Source: Serinus canaria (lineage: Eukaryota; Chordata; Aves; Passeriformes; Fringillidae). Taken from it: a stretch of DNA of 64,000 bases. Below the pieces are notes generated by a model. The model was not told the origin of the DNA. It searched no databases and was given only the letters and a program-made list of their open reading frames with translations. The stretch lies in the NCBI RefSeq assembly GCF_022539315.1, contig NC_066313.1:23039059-23103058 (forward strand), in the 5' to 3' direction. The translations under genes and the position numbers were made by a program. How positions within the stretch are numbered: the stretch's first letter is position 1; every line of letters starts with the position of its first letter. Positions 1 to 12,252 of this stretch are shown piece by piece.

Positions 1-1095
1 CCTGTATTACCCAATCAGATTTGACAAGAAAGCCAGTAAAATGTTGGGACTGAGCCATTTGGGACATCAGATTAGATTCTGCCAGCTGGTAGATAATGCC
101 TAACACTTCCAGAAAAATGTTTAAACTTACATTTGTTTGGCAGTTTTATTGTTAAAGGCTGTCTTCTCCCCAGATACCTAGGGTAAGGTCCTCATTTTCC
201 CACTTAGTTTGATTTTCAGGCATTTATCAAATACAACTAGCTACTCCCCTCAGCCTAATTTATTCTCCTCCTTTTTCTTCTTTTTTGACAATCCCAGCTC
301 TTTACATGCCCAGCCACTGCTGGGATCGCTCCAGCACAATCCATTTCTGTAGGCAGAAGGGCCAATACACTTCTGTGGAAAGCCTTAAGTGTATTACCCT
401 TAAAACAATACATCCCCTCTCAGCTGCCAGGTTATGCAGAAAATGAGCAGGCAGTAATAGCAAATGTTTCTTCCAGCTCCCCAGACTGATAGTGAGCTCT
501 TGCAGGCGATACCCCATGGAGAAGACCCTCTTTTTTCCCTCCACCCCCATCTCCCATGAGCACAGCACTGTGATCAGGATGCAGACCCAAATGCCTTAGC
601 CAGAGTCCCCGTGGGGCTGCTACCTTGCACCCAGGTAAATTGACTGCTGAGAGTGCTTCCAGGATTACAGGGCAGCAGACAACTTGAAAAGGACTATCAC
701 ACACTAATGTTTATGTTATGAACCCCACGTTCCTACCGTCCTAAGGCTTCCTACCATCTCCCTCTTTGTAAGCAAGCAGAATTTGGGTTTCTTTGAACTG
801 AGGTAACAGAACTCATTCAGAGCCATTCCAGCAGAAGAATATATAACACATACCATCAGCAAAAGCAGGAGATTGAGCAAAGGAAACAATTGAACTAAAG
901 GCTGATATTTTTGTGTCCCTGTAATCTTCCTCACTCCTTCCCCACAGAGGCCTCTAAAGGGAGCTGACAGAGCCCTGACTGCAAGGGAGATGTAACACGG
1001 ATGAGGAGCCTCTTCAGAATGACATAAACCTGTTTTATCTGTCAGTCAGTATGGGGGATGAACAGTCATTTAGCAACAGTGTCACTGAAATTATA
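1..1095. other. unique non-coding DNA, no gene seen
   Basis: AT-rich single-copy-looking sequence. Open frames here are at most 90 codons and occur on overlapping frames with no codon bias or family resemblance. I see no splice-bounded exon, RNA gene or known repeat. Confidence 0.5.
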
Positions 1096-1460
1096 TTGCT
1101 TTTCTTTTGAAATACATAAATATTTGATTCTCCCTTCCTCAACTTTCTGACTCTCCCCTTGTTTTAAAACAAAACTTCATAGATGTTAAAACATAGTTAG
1201 AACCATAGTTTGGTTTTTTTCCTCAGTCACATTCAGCTGGTTTGAAAAATATCTGAGTGTCTCTGTGTGTAAGAGAATTGGCATATATCCTGCCTATAGC
1301 TGATAAGAGGAAAAATAAAAAACAGGGAGTTGCAGAGTATATTGCCACTGGAATATAGCAGGTTTCTGTCCCTTTTCAGCTGAGGAGTTTTTCCCTTAGA
1401 ATCTGATGAGACCAATTTCAGGGGAAGGTTTCCAAGCCCCAGGCTCTCACCACTTGCCAT
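1096..1460. repeat. unidentified diverged repeat, copy A
   Basis: This segment resembles a second one at about 6790-7100 in the same orientation. The best block pairs A at about 1102-1128 with B at about 6794-6818: about 21 of 25 bases agree around the shared core AATATTTGAT, and the differences are mostly transitions. The match continues weakly through a TTTTRAAACA block and an ATATCCTG-like block with small indels. Its last third (about 1385-1420) also resembles 10495-10550. I do not recognise the family, and open frames inside it are not conserved between copies. It may be an old interspersed repeat or a local duplication. Boundaries are approximate. Confidence 0.4.
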
Positions 1461-1893
1461 ATACCAAAAGCCTTATGTGAAAGTAGATTATAGGAGGTGG
1501 GCATGCTCTACCTGACCCATGGGTAGGGGCCCTGAACTTGAGTTTCATCCATCTCTGAATACAAAGGCTGTTCCCAGCAAGAGCTCTACCCCTTCAGAAT
1601 TCCCATGAGGTCAGTAAACCAGCCTGGGGAGGAAAACCACAATTATCTAAGTCATATTAACTGAGCCAGATGTACCTATGGCACAGAAGGATGGACAAGT
1701 CCCTGAAAATTTGTTCCAGATAGAGCACAAAACTCCCATTTTGTCTGAAAGTCTTTCCTGGGTACATGCAGGAAACACCACTGGGTATGTTTATCTGACT
1801 GAGACAAAGAGTATAGATCAGTTTTTACACGGCACTCAGCTTTCCACATTTTGGAGGCTGGCTAAATACAAAATAACTCTCTTTTCTTTCTAG

Positions 1894-2001
1894 TCTATGT
1901 GGCAGAGAGTGGCCTATTGCCCTTGCTGCTGCCTTAACTCAGGTGCTGGAGACAAATTCTTTGGCTACGGTGACTTGTGCATGACTCCTGTCCCCAAACT
2001 G
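1894..2001 (+). other. candidate cryptic or cassette exon
   Basis: A long pyrimidine-rich acceptor (CTCTCTTTTCTTTCTAG, ending at 1893) is followed by 108 bases, exactly 36 open codons, and then by a donor-like CTG/GTGAGG at 2001/2002. The reading is cysteine-rich (it includes CPCCC) and resembles no protein family I know. The acceptor is strong and the donor is only fair. In 64 kb such pairings are expected by chance, so this is a weak candidate. It could also be the acceptor of a non-coding RNA exon. Confidence 0.12.
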
Positions 2002-4349
2002 GTGAGGGGGAATGCATCATTGCGCAGGTTATTTTTGTACGAGAGCAAATCCTGTCAGTGCCGTGTCCTTAGGGATAACATAACATTCTTGAGCTCCATT
2101 AGCAGAATCTCACATCTATGTAAAGGATTTGTAAATGTTAACTCAGGATTCAGAGGGACTTGCGAATAAATCAGATGCTAGCTGGTATCCATGGTCACAC
2201 CAACAATGAATCACAGGTTTGTCATTTAAGAGTTTGCCCTCAAGAGCACACAAATATTAAATGCTTTAGAGACAAAAAAAACCCCAAGAGCACGGTCTTA
2301 ACCAAAACAGAGTATTTCTGGTTTGTGGCAATATCAACTTCAGGAAATTTTGCAGAAATTGCCCACTGAAGAACTGAGGAATTTATTACCACATAAGAAG
2401 GATGTGGAATATGAACACACAGCAAGGCCTCTTTGGGCTGCAGCTCCACTGTAGGTTTACCATTGCTGCAGCATTGCCTTTGTTCCAGCTCTAGACAGAC
2501 AGTCTTATCTGCTCCCCTCTCCAACCCATTCCTAGGCAGGAATGGGAATTGATTAGCTCTGGCTTACATCAGATAAAACTATTGTGGAGCAGCATCTTCA
2601 GGGATCATGGTGATCCAAAAAATGTACTTCTGAACAGCTCACCCCATGAGCTGGCTTCTGACAGCCCTTGTGTGGTAGAGGATCATAAGTCTGCTGAAAC
2701 CAGTTAGTTTCTGCAAAGTGTTTTGATTTCAGCAAAATGGTATTTGCTAATGAGAACCTGAATCAGTAGAAGAGTCCCAGCTGCTCCACTCTCTGGCAAA
2801 AGAAATAGGGGGTGGGGGGGGAGAAAGAAAAGAAAAACAACTAATGCTTTTGTATGTAAAAAGATGTTTCCAGCTAGAGGGGAAAAAAATTGTTTGTTCT
2901 TTTAACTGTAGAGACTTGGAGCAGAGAGGAACTAGGTAATTTCACATGTTCCTGTGAACAAGCAGCTGCAGACAGCTTCCCTAGATAATAAGTAGAAATG
3001 AGTGAGAAGAAATGGATAGGGTAAGATCTATAATAGTGCAAAGAAATGTGTGATCAGCTAGGGAATTCCTTTTAGGAGCCTTGTAGAGAATATTGTATTT
3101 GCCAGACCAGATCAGTCCACTGGGCCAATCAAGTGCAATTTAAGCATTAAGTGTAACAGCTTGATAAATCTAGGTCAATGCACCTACACGCAGGTACAAG
3201 TTTAATACCACTTCATTAGCAGGACTGCAGCACCTAACACTGAGCATATCTACAGGTCCTGGAAGAGAGAAACTATTGGCATTTATGAGATTGCACAGTT
3301 AAATCAATGGGTTTCTCTCAATGAGTGACCAGAGATCGGTCCCGCTTCACAATTTCTAGTCTGCAGCAGCAGACGGTGCTGATGCTTCAAATATAAGTGG
3401 AAAACAGTACTGCAATGCTTCTCTGGCCAGTGTGTAACACCCTGCAGGAGGCTGGAGAGGGAAGAACTCTGCCTTTTTGAGCACATGCATTCAATCAGCC
3501 TTCACTGGAAATGCATTATCTTAGCATGCAGCAGACCCCAAATTACTATTAAACGTTTGCAGAAACCAGTGCTGACCTGTTTAAATCCATCTTGGCACCT
3601 TGGCTCAGCCACAACCTGATACAAGGGGGATTTTATCTTTGCACTTGCTTCGGGTTACTATAGAATGACTTATGGGCTTGCTCAATGGCAGAGAAATCTC
3701 AGAATTTTTAGGTGTACTTCTAGGATCTCATCTCTGCAGGGGGGTGGAGAAAGGTGAGAGAGGGAGTGAGATGACAGGGGAGGGCTCTGCTCCCCTGAAA
3801 CTATGGAGAGATAAAAAGAGTCTTTATTATTAAAAGATAAAATTGGCAGTAGATCAATAGCATTAAATCCCCTGTTCCTTCTCCCACAAATGGGAACTGT
3901 ACAGTTTTCTTGTTCTCCTTCCCCGACCACCACCCATGACTCTGAGACTGGTCCAAGCTTCTCACTTGCATTAGCCACTCAGCTATTTCAGTAAAGAACC
4001 CTCTCAGTACTACAACCAACAGTGTCTGAGTAAAGCTGATAGTTACTCATATCAGCTGCAAGCTAGCTTGTTCAGGTATGACTGTACTACACAGGCACCT
4101 CTCCCAGGACTGCAGTGCAGTCACACAGCAGACCGGGACTAATGGCAGCCTGTTGGATACTTCCAGCACAAAAAGTTGTGCACCTCCCTTCCAGATGAGC
4201 CATCACACTCACAGAATTGCACTACACTGCTATTTTGGCAGCCACCCAAGGCATACAGAGAACAGTAACACAGGTACACAGCACACCATGATGTCAGATT
4301 CATGCAAGGTCAGGGCAAAATCTACTTGCAGCAAACTGATCTTTTGGGG
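2002..4349. other. unique non-coding DNA
   Basis: No gene, RNA gene or known repeat recognised. It contains a short G-run (2808-2821, two G tracts split by one T) followed by a purine stretch to about 2840. The longest frames (98 and 100 codons) have no family resemblance and no splice context. Confidence 0.5.
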
Positions 4350-4430
4350 GTGGCATCCCTACCCATGGCAGAGGGGTTAGGATGAGGTGATCTTTAAGGT
4401 TCCTTCCAACCCAAGTAATTTTATGATCCA
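4350..4430 (+). mobile_element. CR1 LINE, 3' end fragment
   Basis: About 80 bases match the conserved 3' terminus of avian CR1 elements: a GGCATCCCTRCCCATGGCAG block at about 4352, then GATCTTTAAGGTTCCTTCCAACCC (4390-4412) and a terminal TTTTATGATCC in place of the usual ATTCTATGATTCTATG tail. CR1 copies are normally 5'-truncated, and this is an extreme case that keeps only 3' UTR and no coding sequence. Orientation follows from the tail lying at the right-hand end. Divergence from the consensus suggests an old insertion. Confidence 0.85.
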
Positions 4431-5470
4431 AGCCAAAATCTGCCTCTGCAGTTACCCTGTGATAGATCTACCTGTTCTTTTCTTAGAAACAACTTTCAGT
4501 GACTGCTAACACAAACCCAGACTTAATGTAAGTGCAAAAGCTCCACAGAAATGTAATACGTCTTTTAGAAATGAAAAGTGGTCCAAGAGATCTAATCAGG
4601 TGAAAGGCAATTTTTTTCTGAGGCTGTCAGATGCAGATGAACCCTGCGGGGCTTGCTGACTCCTGAAATGCTCATCTAATCTACCCAGCACTACCAAAGT
4701 ACCATCAGACCAGGCCTCCTAAAATCCTGGCTAGCAGCCCTTCCACCTATTCCTTAAGTGCTCTACTTTGGGTTTTTTTGACCTGAGCATTATTATCCAA
4801 AACACACCATTCACTTGAGTTAGCCCTTACAGCCCTTTGGAGACACTTTGCCTACAGAAGTGCTCGTTTTTTAGATGTCTATCTATAGAATAGGAGGTTC
4901 AAAAGCCTCCACGTGCTTTGCTCTAACATACATGACAATGTTCTGGAAATTCTCTGGGGTTGGAAAAGTATCTGACTCCGACGTAGAAACAGTTGCTAAA
5001 AAGAGAGAATGCTTCCTACTTCTCCTGCAAAAGTAATGACAGCACTTAACCCCAGGGAAACACTACACCAGAGAAAGATGGTCTTGGCAATAATCAGAAC
5101 AACAATTTGCAGGCTAAAATTGCCATCTTTTACTTCTTCCAGGAATCAGGACTAGAGGATTTTGCAGAATGAACATGACACACAAGTGGAGGTGAAAGAG
5201 CACGGAAGGAGCTGCAGGAGGAATCATGGTAGGTGTGGAAATACAAGGAAGGATGAAGCCCAAGCACAAGACTCTTGTTCTCAGTTCTGTCCCCCTAAAC
5301 AGAAAATCTCCACAGTGCTGCCATCAGCCAGGTTTCTTGCATAAGTCAGATATCATGGAGTCAGTAGCATGAAGGCTTTCACATGCACACACATGAGTGT
5401 TCATGCATGGGCTAGCAGTGGGACCTGATAACAAGTGGCCAGAGGCAGCGCTAGGCTTTGAGTACAAGGA
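4431..5470. other. unique non-coding DNA
   Basis: Nothing recognised. A short splice-bounded segment near 4487-4527 has a good acceptor and a GTAAGTG donor, but it is only 41 bases long. Confidence 0.45.
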
Positions 5471-6280
5471 GTGGCAATGAGAGCAGGACAGGATGGTGAG
5501 CACGAGTCCAGCATAAACTCACACAGTACAGGAGCCCTGCAAACAGGACAAAAGGGACTAAAAGTAGTATTAGACACAGGGGCACATTTTTTACATTTAG
5601 CTTCACCCCCATCCTTCTTTTTTTCCCTTTTTCTTACTGTTTTTTCTGCTTCAACGTTACATCTCTCTTCAAATTGCACGGTACACAGTGCTGCACCCCC
5701 ACACCTGTGCCTCACTCCCTTAATTCAAAGCCACCTCCATCATCATGCCAGGCTGATCCCACACAAGCCCCGAAAGGCACAGATCATTCAGCTCTCATGT
5801 GGATGTCACCTAATGAAGACATCCATAAATATGGGCACATTAGAGCTCACCATCTGGCTGTGCCTCTTGGATGGCTCCGCTCCCCACAGATCAGTGGGCA
5901 TGGAGATGGCTGCAGCCAACCAATTATTCCTCCAGCTCCTGCTCCAGCCCTGGCGGGCAGGGATGCCCTCAGCGATGCCGCTGGCTGCCGAGAGCACAGC
6001 AGAGCAGGGCCATTCCAAGCGGAACAGAGAGCCGAGCCCCTCCCCGCCCACCGTTCCCAGGGCTGGCAGCGCTCCCCAGCCCCTTTTCCCCTGCAGGGAC
6101 AGCTCTCATTCAGCACCCCAGCGAGGGCGACAAGCCTCCCCCTCCTTCTCTCTGTGTCTGCATAGCACCAGTTTCAGCCTTTCTATCAATCTCAACCACA
6201 TTTTTCTTCTTTCTCATCTGCCTCTGACACACCTTTCCTTCAGCGCTAGGCACAATTTTTCTGGCCGCTGGTCAAAATGA
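5471..6280 (+). other. longest open frame (269 codons), coding status doubtful
   Basis: An uninterrupted 269-codon frame, the longest in the window. The conceptual product is rich in Ser, Pro, Leu and His, with a central Pro/Ser/Arg-rich part over the GC-rich patch and hydrophobic patches at either side. I recognise no domain. The other plus-strand frames are also open here (163 and 118 codons), as are two minus-strand frames. That points to composition rather than coding: the plus strand is pyrimidine-rich, and stop codons are purine-rich. No acceptor/donor pair or polyadenylation signal frames it. Most likely non-coding, possibly part of a transcript near the CpG-enriched patch. Confidence 0.15.
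5850..6150. promoter_or_regulatory. GC-rich, CpG-enriched patch
   Basis: About 300 bases clearly more GC-rich than the surrounding roughly 41% sequence, with roughly a dozen CpGs (for example within 5945-6060 and 6115-6135). Apart from the LTR at 43 kb it is the densest CpG cluster I see. By eye it falls short of a full CpG island. It could be a weak promoter or enhancer or an isochore fluctuation. No TATA box or initiator can be assigned. Confidence 0.25.
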
Positions 6281-6789
6281 TAAACTGAAAATATTTCTTT
6301 ACAGGAAGTCTCAAGCCCTATCATTTAATTTTTGCTTGCTTGTTTGTTTTATTTTAGAAAACACTCTTTTCAGATTGGCTGAAACATTTTACTTGACCTA
6401 TATGGAAAAAATAAAAAAAGCCTTTCCTTACAAATTTCCCTTTTTTTATTACAGAAATTTTCCAAAACAAAACTCACTGCAAAATCAGAAATTAAAATGG
6501 TTCATCTTCTCCAATAAATTTCTCTTTTTTCCTCCCCAAATCTAAGCATGATGCACAAAGAGTGCAAGCCCTCTTCAAACTGTGCTTTGGAAGGTCTTGC
6601 TGACATTCTTCTGCCTTCTTGCTCCTTTTTCCTATTTTTCCCTGCAAGCATCTGCCTGTTCCCAAATGCCATCACAGTTACCAGACCAAGCTCTCAGAGA
6701 GGAGCTTGTGCACAGAAAAGTTCACTGAACTGCCGTGGCACATTTTGCTCCCTGAACATTCTGTAGCCACAGGACACCTAGGATGATTG

Positions 6790-7100
6790 TATTTTCTTTG
6801 AGGTACATGAATATTTGATATTACCCCTCCCTTTCTTTCCCCTCATCTTAATTATTCTCTTATTTTGAAACACCAGCTTGCATGCAGTTTTTAAATAAAG
6901 CTGTTTTCAGAGTCCCAAGCAGCTTGAAACACTCAAGCCTCTCAAAATATATATTGCAAGTGATGTACATCCTCCTGTTTTGTGCATAAGTGGCAGAGAA
7001 TAAGGCACAACCTGAGGAATCCATACAGGACAGGGCATTAGTGGAGCAAACCTTCCCCTCTGAAAGCTTGGGTTCTCCCTCAGCAAAGAAGTCTGGGCAT
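6790..7100. repeat. unidentified diverged repeat, copy B
   Basis: The partner of the segment at 1096-1460, in the same orientation and about 5.7 kb away. The anchors are the AATATTTGAT core near 6809-6818, a TTATTTTGAAACA block near 6860, and a tail with an ATCCTCCTG-like and GAGAATAAG-like match. Overall similarity by eye is around 65-70% with indels. No conserved frame exists between copies, so it is not a duplicated exon. Family unknown. Confidence 0.4.
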
Positions 7101-7699
7101 GTGAGTTGAGACACAGGGTCAAAGCTGTTCCTATACAAATCACTGAAAGGTCTGGTGCTGCAAATGTTACTCAAGAAGGTGTCTGAAAATTAAAGGGATG
7201 TAGTAGGTCAAAGCTGGAGCAGGGAATGGGAGGGAAATATCAAAGGGTGCCATTCGCAAAAATAGCTGCTGCCAGGCAAGAGAGAGAGTGAAAACACAGA
7301 GAATCTGCTATACATACAGCTATATTAAATAATTACATATGTACAAAAGGATTCAGAGGGTCTGGGTGACTTAGCAGCTCTACACCTTCAAGGCCAGATC
7401 ACATAAATCTTTGCCAAGCCCACGAGTTGCAAAGATCCAGCTTTGCTGGATTTTGAGAAGCCTGTTTTATGGGACTTCTTTGAGAGGATGCCCAGAAGCC
7501 CATTTGCTTTGAGTCATATCATTTTTACACCGAAACATCAGTTGATCCAAAGAAGCTCTGAACACCCAGATGTGCAGAGACCCAGGTGGCTCTAACTGCA
7601 GGCTAGGAGCTGGGATGCTCCATGTCTCAAGCAAGTGGAAGTGCTGCTTCAGGTTCACAGCTATGACATGACACTCAGGGCTGGAGCTGGGCTGCTTTT

Positions 7700-7800
7700 C
7701 ATGGGATCATTAAGGTGGAAAAGCACCTTCAAGAAGGAGTCCAACTGTTTTGGGCAGCGGTATCCCCACGAAGTTATCTATTACATGAAGGAATGGACAT
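7700..7800 (-). mobile_element. CR1 LINE, 3' end fragment
   Basis: The plus strand reads as the reverse complement of a CR1 3' end: an ATGGGATCATTAAGGTGGAA block at about 7701 (consensus: ATAGAATCATTAAGGTTGGAA), then AAGCACCTTC, GAGTCCAACTGTT, and a diverged stretch matching the next part of the consensus to about 7800. This is a minus-strand insertion cut down to the 3' UTR, of the subfamily whose 3' end carries ATCATTAAGG. It is short, old and non-coding. Confidence 0.8.
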
Positions 7801-10329
7801 TAATGGAGATTGCCACTTGGACCAGGTGAGGGTGCTACAGACCTGGCAACTGTTCCAGCTGCTTGAGTGATGTGTCCTGGCTTACTTGGAGGTGTTTCCC
7901 TGAACAGCTGAGAGAAAAGGAAACGAAGCGTGCCTCTGCACAGGTCAGAGGAGGCCACGCACCATAAATGTTTGTGCAGGTGGATGAAGAGCTGTGCCCA
8001 CGGATGCTCACAGGCAGGGCAAGGAGTAAACATGCACATTTGAAAACTCATCTATCTCCATTACAAAAATGAGCAATCTCATCCCAATACCACTTTTTAA
8101 CTTTGCAGAAGCTTTTATCAGACACTGCAGGTAGCTGGGAGGCTGTAAAAGGACTGCCTGCAAATCTCAGGGCCGAGTGCCCTGAAGTTTGACTGAGGCT
8201 TCCCAATTGAGGCAGCACTCTGCTGGGAATGTGCAGAAACAGGGGCATATGGCAACTTCCCAAATTTGCCTGTGGGAGAAAATCATGCTCCTCTGCTCTT
8301 AGCTGATGTTGCATCTCTGAAGCAGTCCTTCATTATCAATCATCTGCAGTAGATTTTGTGCTCTTATCTGGAAAAATCTCCCTGCATTGTCCACATCCCT
8401 TGCTTATAAAACCCCAGCAAAGGTGAGAGCTGCTGTAAGGAAGAAACTTCATCCTAATGGAGAGATGCTTTTAAAGAACTGAAAAAGTTACAAATGTCTC
8501 CCTGCTCTTGAACATATTTCCTGTTTTGCAATGATGATTTCTAACACCATGTTCCTGAGCCAATGTTGTTCAGTCACTCTGGGTGAGAAGAGGTGGAATT
8601 TTTACTGGGTTCTACACATTGGACAGGGGGGAACATTTTTAAATGAACTCAAGATGGCCAAGTGCAAACCCTTCAAAGGCAAGAAGAAAGAGACACTTAA
8701 ACAAGTTCCATGGGCAAAAAACCCCAGCCTACACACATTGCAAGGACATATCACACTCCAGTTGCCCCACAAGACAAAGGGATTGCGAGTTCCATGACTT
8801 ACTAATTGTACAGCCAAGGTTTCCCTCTCCTCCCTCCCATGCATGAGCCAAGAGGCAGGACTAACATGATACACTTGCCAGAAGCTACAGAAAACAGAGC
8901 AAAGACTACAGCACAAGGATCACTTTGACAGAAGCACAAAGCATGATATTTATTTACTGCCTGTCAATGTCTAGCCTGGATGTGCTGCTGCATCTCCATA
9001 GCCATTATAACTGCTCATTAGACATTAACAGGATGGGATTTTGTTGCAGTCAGGTCATCTGAGCTGATAGGAAAGGGGAGAGCAAACAGCAGTGGAGAAA
9101 TCCAAAGTGAAAGGGAAGGAACAACAATCATCTGCTGCAATGGTTACAGTCAGTAATGAGTTGGCTGGCTACTGTGCATCACTACTGCTTTCTAGTAAGT
9201 GGAATTAGGAGCACAGCCATGTGTCAGGGGCTCCATACTGTCAGCTGTTAGCAGGGAGATTGATTTAACACAAGTGACAATGGCACAAGCTTTGTCAAAG
9301 GAGAAATTCCCCTCCTAGCTACCAGGCAACCACAGTATAAAACAGTGGTACCAGTGACCAAACAGCCAGCATGGCTACTGACCCCTTGGCAAGCCCCACA
9401 CAAAATGCAGCTTTATTATTCATAAGTGACTTTGGGCTGTGGAAGATTCTAAAGCTCTCACGCACATTATACACATGCAAAACCATTCAGAAATAATCCA
9501 CTGCCAATGAGGAGATGAAGCAGAGCGTCCAAGACATAATGTAAAACCTGCCCAGGAAGGGCAAGAACACAGCTCCAAATAACCTGTGCAGCCCTGTTTT
9601 ACCTGGGGGGCTTTGCTAGGGGAATGGAGCAGAGGAAAACTGGGAGTGGGCAGGTTCCTCTCCTAACAAACAGTCTGTGGGAGAGAAAAGAGATCATCTG
9701 TCTGACAGACCAGAATGAGGATAGCAAAGAGAAAACCTTCAGGGAAAATTGCAGTGTTTCCTCCCAGAATGAGCCTGGACTCTGAAATCAGCACACAATA
9801 CACGAGATTGAACACTTGCAGGCCTGGGCCTGTTATTGAAGTAATCTTGGGTAGAAAACAAAAACCATAGCCTGAACTTCTTGTTTACCTTAAGAAATAG
9901 ATTACGGTTATTCTCCAACTTAGTTGACTGAAATTTCATAGAGAAGTTCAGCCACAAAAGTCTTCTCTGAAAAGTGTAAGAGCTGTAGAATATCTTCTCT
10001 CAGAGTTTGTTCTTCTCTGCATCCATCCTGTCTACTTAGCAGATTAACATGACCATTCACTATGTTTTAGCAAAGCTAAAAAGACACACTGTTTTTTCAA
10101 CTATGACCATTTTGCTGTGTCTTCCCTTTTGTGTACATGATTTACAAAGAAGGAGGCTTGGCTTGCAGGTCCCAAGATACTCTATTGATCTGGAAGAGAA
10201 TGGGAAAGGAAAAGCCCCAAAACTCCTCCCTCTTCTCGATATGCAAAGTGACCTTCCTGGAGTAAGTAAGGTCCAAGTAACCAGTCCCAGGGGCTCTGCC
10301 TACTTAGACTCTCTGCAAAACTGAATTAT
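7801..10329. other. unique non-coding DNA
   Basis: No gene, RNA gene or known repeat recognised. Frames do not exceed 104 codons. Confidence 0.5.
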
Positions 10330-10560
10330 ATTTTAAAATGTCTGCAATTAAAGTTTGTTTCTAGGAAGCCTCATGACCATGCTTGGGAACAGAAGCTGGA
10401 CAGGTAAAGACTGGAATTCTATATATGGAGCATGACAAGAAACAGCATTGGAGACAGAAGAAAACATTTTCCCAAAATGTGTTACTTTTCTCATCTCCAG
10501 GAGAATTTTCCCTTGGAATTCCTCAGCTCAGAGCACCAGTCTAATTCACACAGAGAAAGA
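10330..10560. repeat. possible third copy (C) of the unidentified repeat
   Basis: The clearest part is 10495-10550. It shares AGGAG, TTTTCCCTTRGAAT and a following CTSAK..GA..CCA..TTCA pattern with copy A at about 1385-1420. Upstream, AATTCTATATATGG and the AACAGCATTGGAGAC block (around 10410-10455) line up with similar blocks of copy A in the same order. The left boundary is guessed. The match is weaker than A to B. Confidence 0.25.
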
Positions 10561-10684
10561 GCAGAGCAGGAGGAACTCCAAGAAGCTGCTGCGTGGTTGC
10601 GGAGGTAGGTGTTAAAACACATACAGCCACGTGGCAAACTCACATTCTGATCTTGCCAGACTTGTGTGGCACAAAACTCCCACA

Positions 10685-10727
10685 GAGGAGGAAGAAGAAA
10701 AAAAAATAAAAAATAAAAAAAGAAACC
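10685..10727. repeat. A-rich simple repeat
   Basis: A GAGGAGGAAGAAG run that passes into A-runs interrupted by T (pattern A9-T-A6-T-A7). Low-complexity sequence. Confidence 0.8.
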
Positions 10728-12252
10728 AAATCAAGACAGACACACCAGGCTTCTTACAGCTTGTGCTGCATCAGGGGGGATATTTCAGGCTCCTTTGCCT
10801 CTCTCAATGAAGAGGGTCTGGATTTTTTCACGTGGGCTGCGTTGCCAAGGCACACACAGACACGCCTTTGCCTTTGTACAAAGTCTTGGAGAAAGGGGGC
10901 AGTAGCCAACTTATCCTTCTGCCTGCTGTCAAACAGTTAATTGTTCTAAAACAGCTGGGCCAGACAATAGCATCTTTAATGGCCCAGCTTAAGCACAGTC
11001 GTGACAGAAATCATAATATTTTTTAATCTCCCTTTCCCAGCCTTCCTGGAAATTCATTTTTAATGACTGCAGTTGGCTTTCATTTTTCCTCTTGTTTTTA
11101 ATTCAGATAACTTCCTGAGTCGTGCAACTTCTCTCTTCCACCTCAACACTCCTTGTAAATGAAAAGCTGCAGTATTTAAAATGAAAAACTGATACCAGAT
11201 GCTAACAGAACCAATAGGATAGTCTGGTTCACTAGTTCTTGCACATTGCTCTAGACCTGATCAAATATCCCACATGCCCAACAAGTAAGGGCTATGGACA
11301 AGGTTTATTCAATCCCCAAGGCATTTTATGATACAAATTCTCCCTTACAACCAACACCCAAGCACACAGGTCTCCCCATTACCCTCCCCATATGGCCCAC
11401 CTTCAAATGTTTTGCTCCAAAGTAGTAAAAATGAGAAAATGGCAATCTTTGAGACTCATTGTTCCCACATGGTATCACCTGCATGGGTATTATCTGTTGT
11501 TGTGTGTTTAAACAATGCTAGGAAAAATCACTCTCTTTTCTCCAGAGGTTCAAAACTGTAAAATTTATTTTTGGGGTTTTTTTTTTGGCAGTTCCAATGT
11601 AAGCATTAGAAAATGTTTATCACTGAAATGTCTGTGTTTTAAAATATCTACAATTTTTCATAAAAGACCTAAATATACAACAGAGGTCCTCCAACACTTC
11701 GCTCCACCCTACAGCATCCCATGATCTCCCAGTCTAGGGTTCCCCTTATGCATGCCATTTCAGATTCTTATCCCAGACAGATGACATCATCATTATCGCG
11801 GCCCTCTGATCTAAGTTTGCCCATTTTTAACACTCAGTTTTGTTTGCATCTATAACTTTGCACCTCAATACTCTGCTTCATTTTAGACAACAGAATAAAA
11901 ATGCTATAAAGCTTAATTTATTTTCATTGTTCCATAGAAGGCTAAATTTGGCTCTTGGGTACAATACCTCCTTTTTTTTTCAGTTATGAATTTCATATTG
12001 AAGAAAGAAAAATTCATACCTTCTCAATGAAATTTTCATGAACTATGCATTGCCCAGTGCTATATATTCAGCAATATTAACTGCTGAAGCTGTTTACATT
12101 CAGAAGGCTTCCCTCAGCTCAAGAAAGGGCAACATTTATTTTTATGTACTGAAAGAATTTCAATTTCCAGAAAATGCCATGGTCACCTCAAAATATGACT
12201 CAGTAACCCAGATAGAGGTCATGATCCTAGAGCAGGAGAAACGTGTCCATCA
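10728..12252. other. unique non-coding DNA
   Basis: AT-rich, nothing recognised. A T-run near 11578-11588 is the only low-complexity stretch worth noting. Confidence 0.45.

Noticed and set aside
4487..4527. Splice-bounded 41-base segment with a good acceptor and a GTAAGTG donor
   Set aside because: Very short, not a multiple of three, and such pairings are expected by chance at this scale.
5471..5620. VLDTGA motif in the 269-codon frame, resembling the DTG active site of retroviral-type aspartic proteases
   Set aside because: Only the tripeptide context fits. The flanking residues do not follow a protease fold pattern, and no gag or pol sequence lies nearby.
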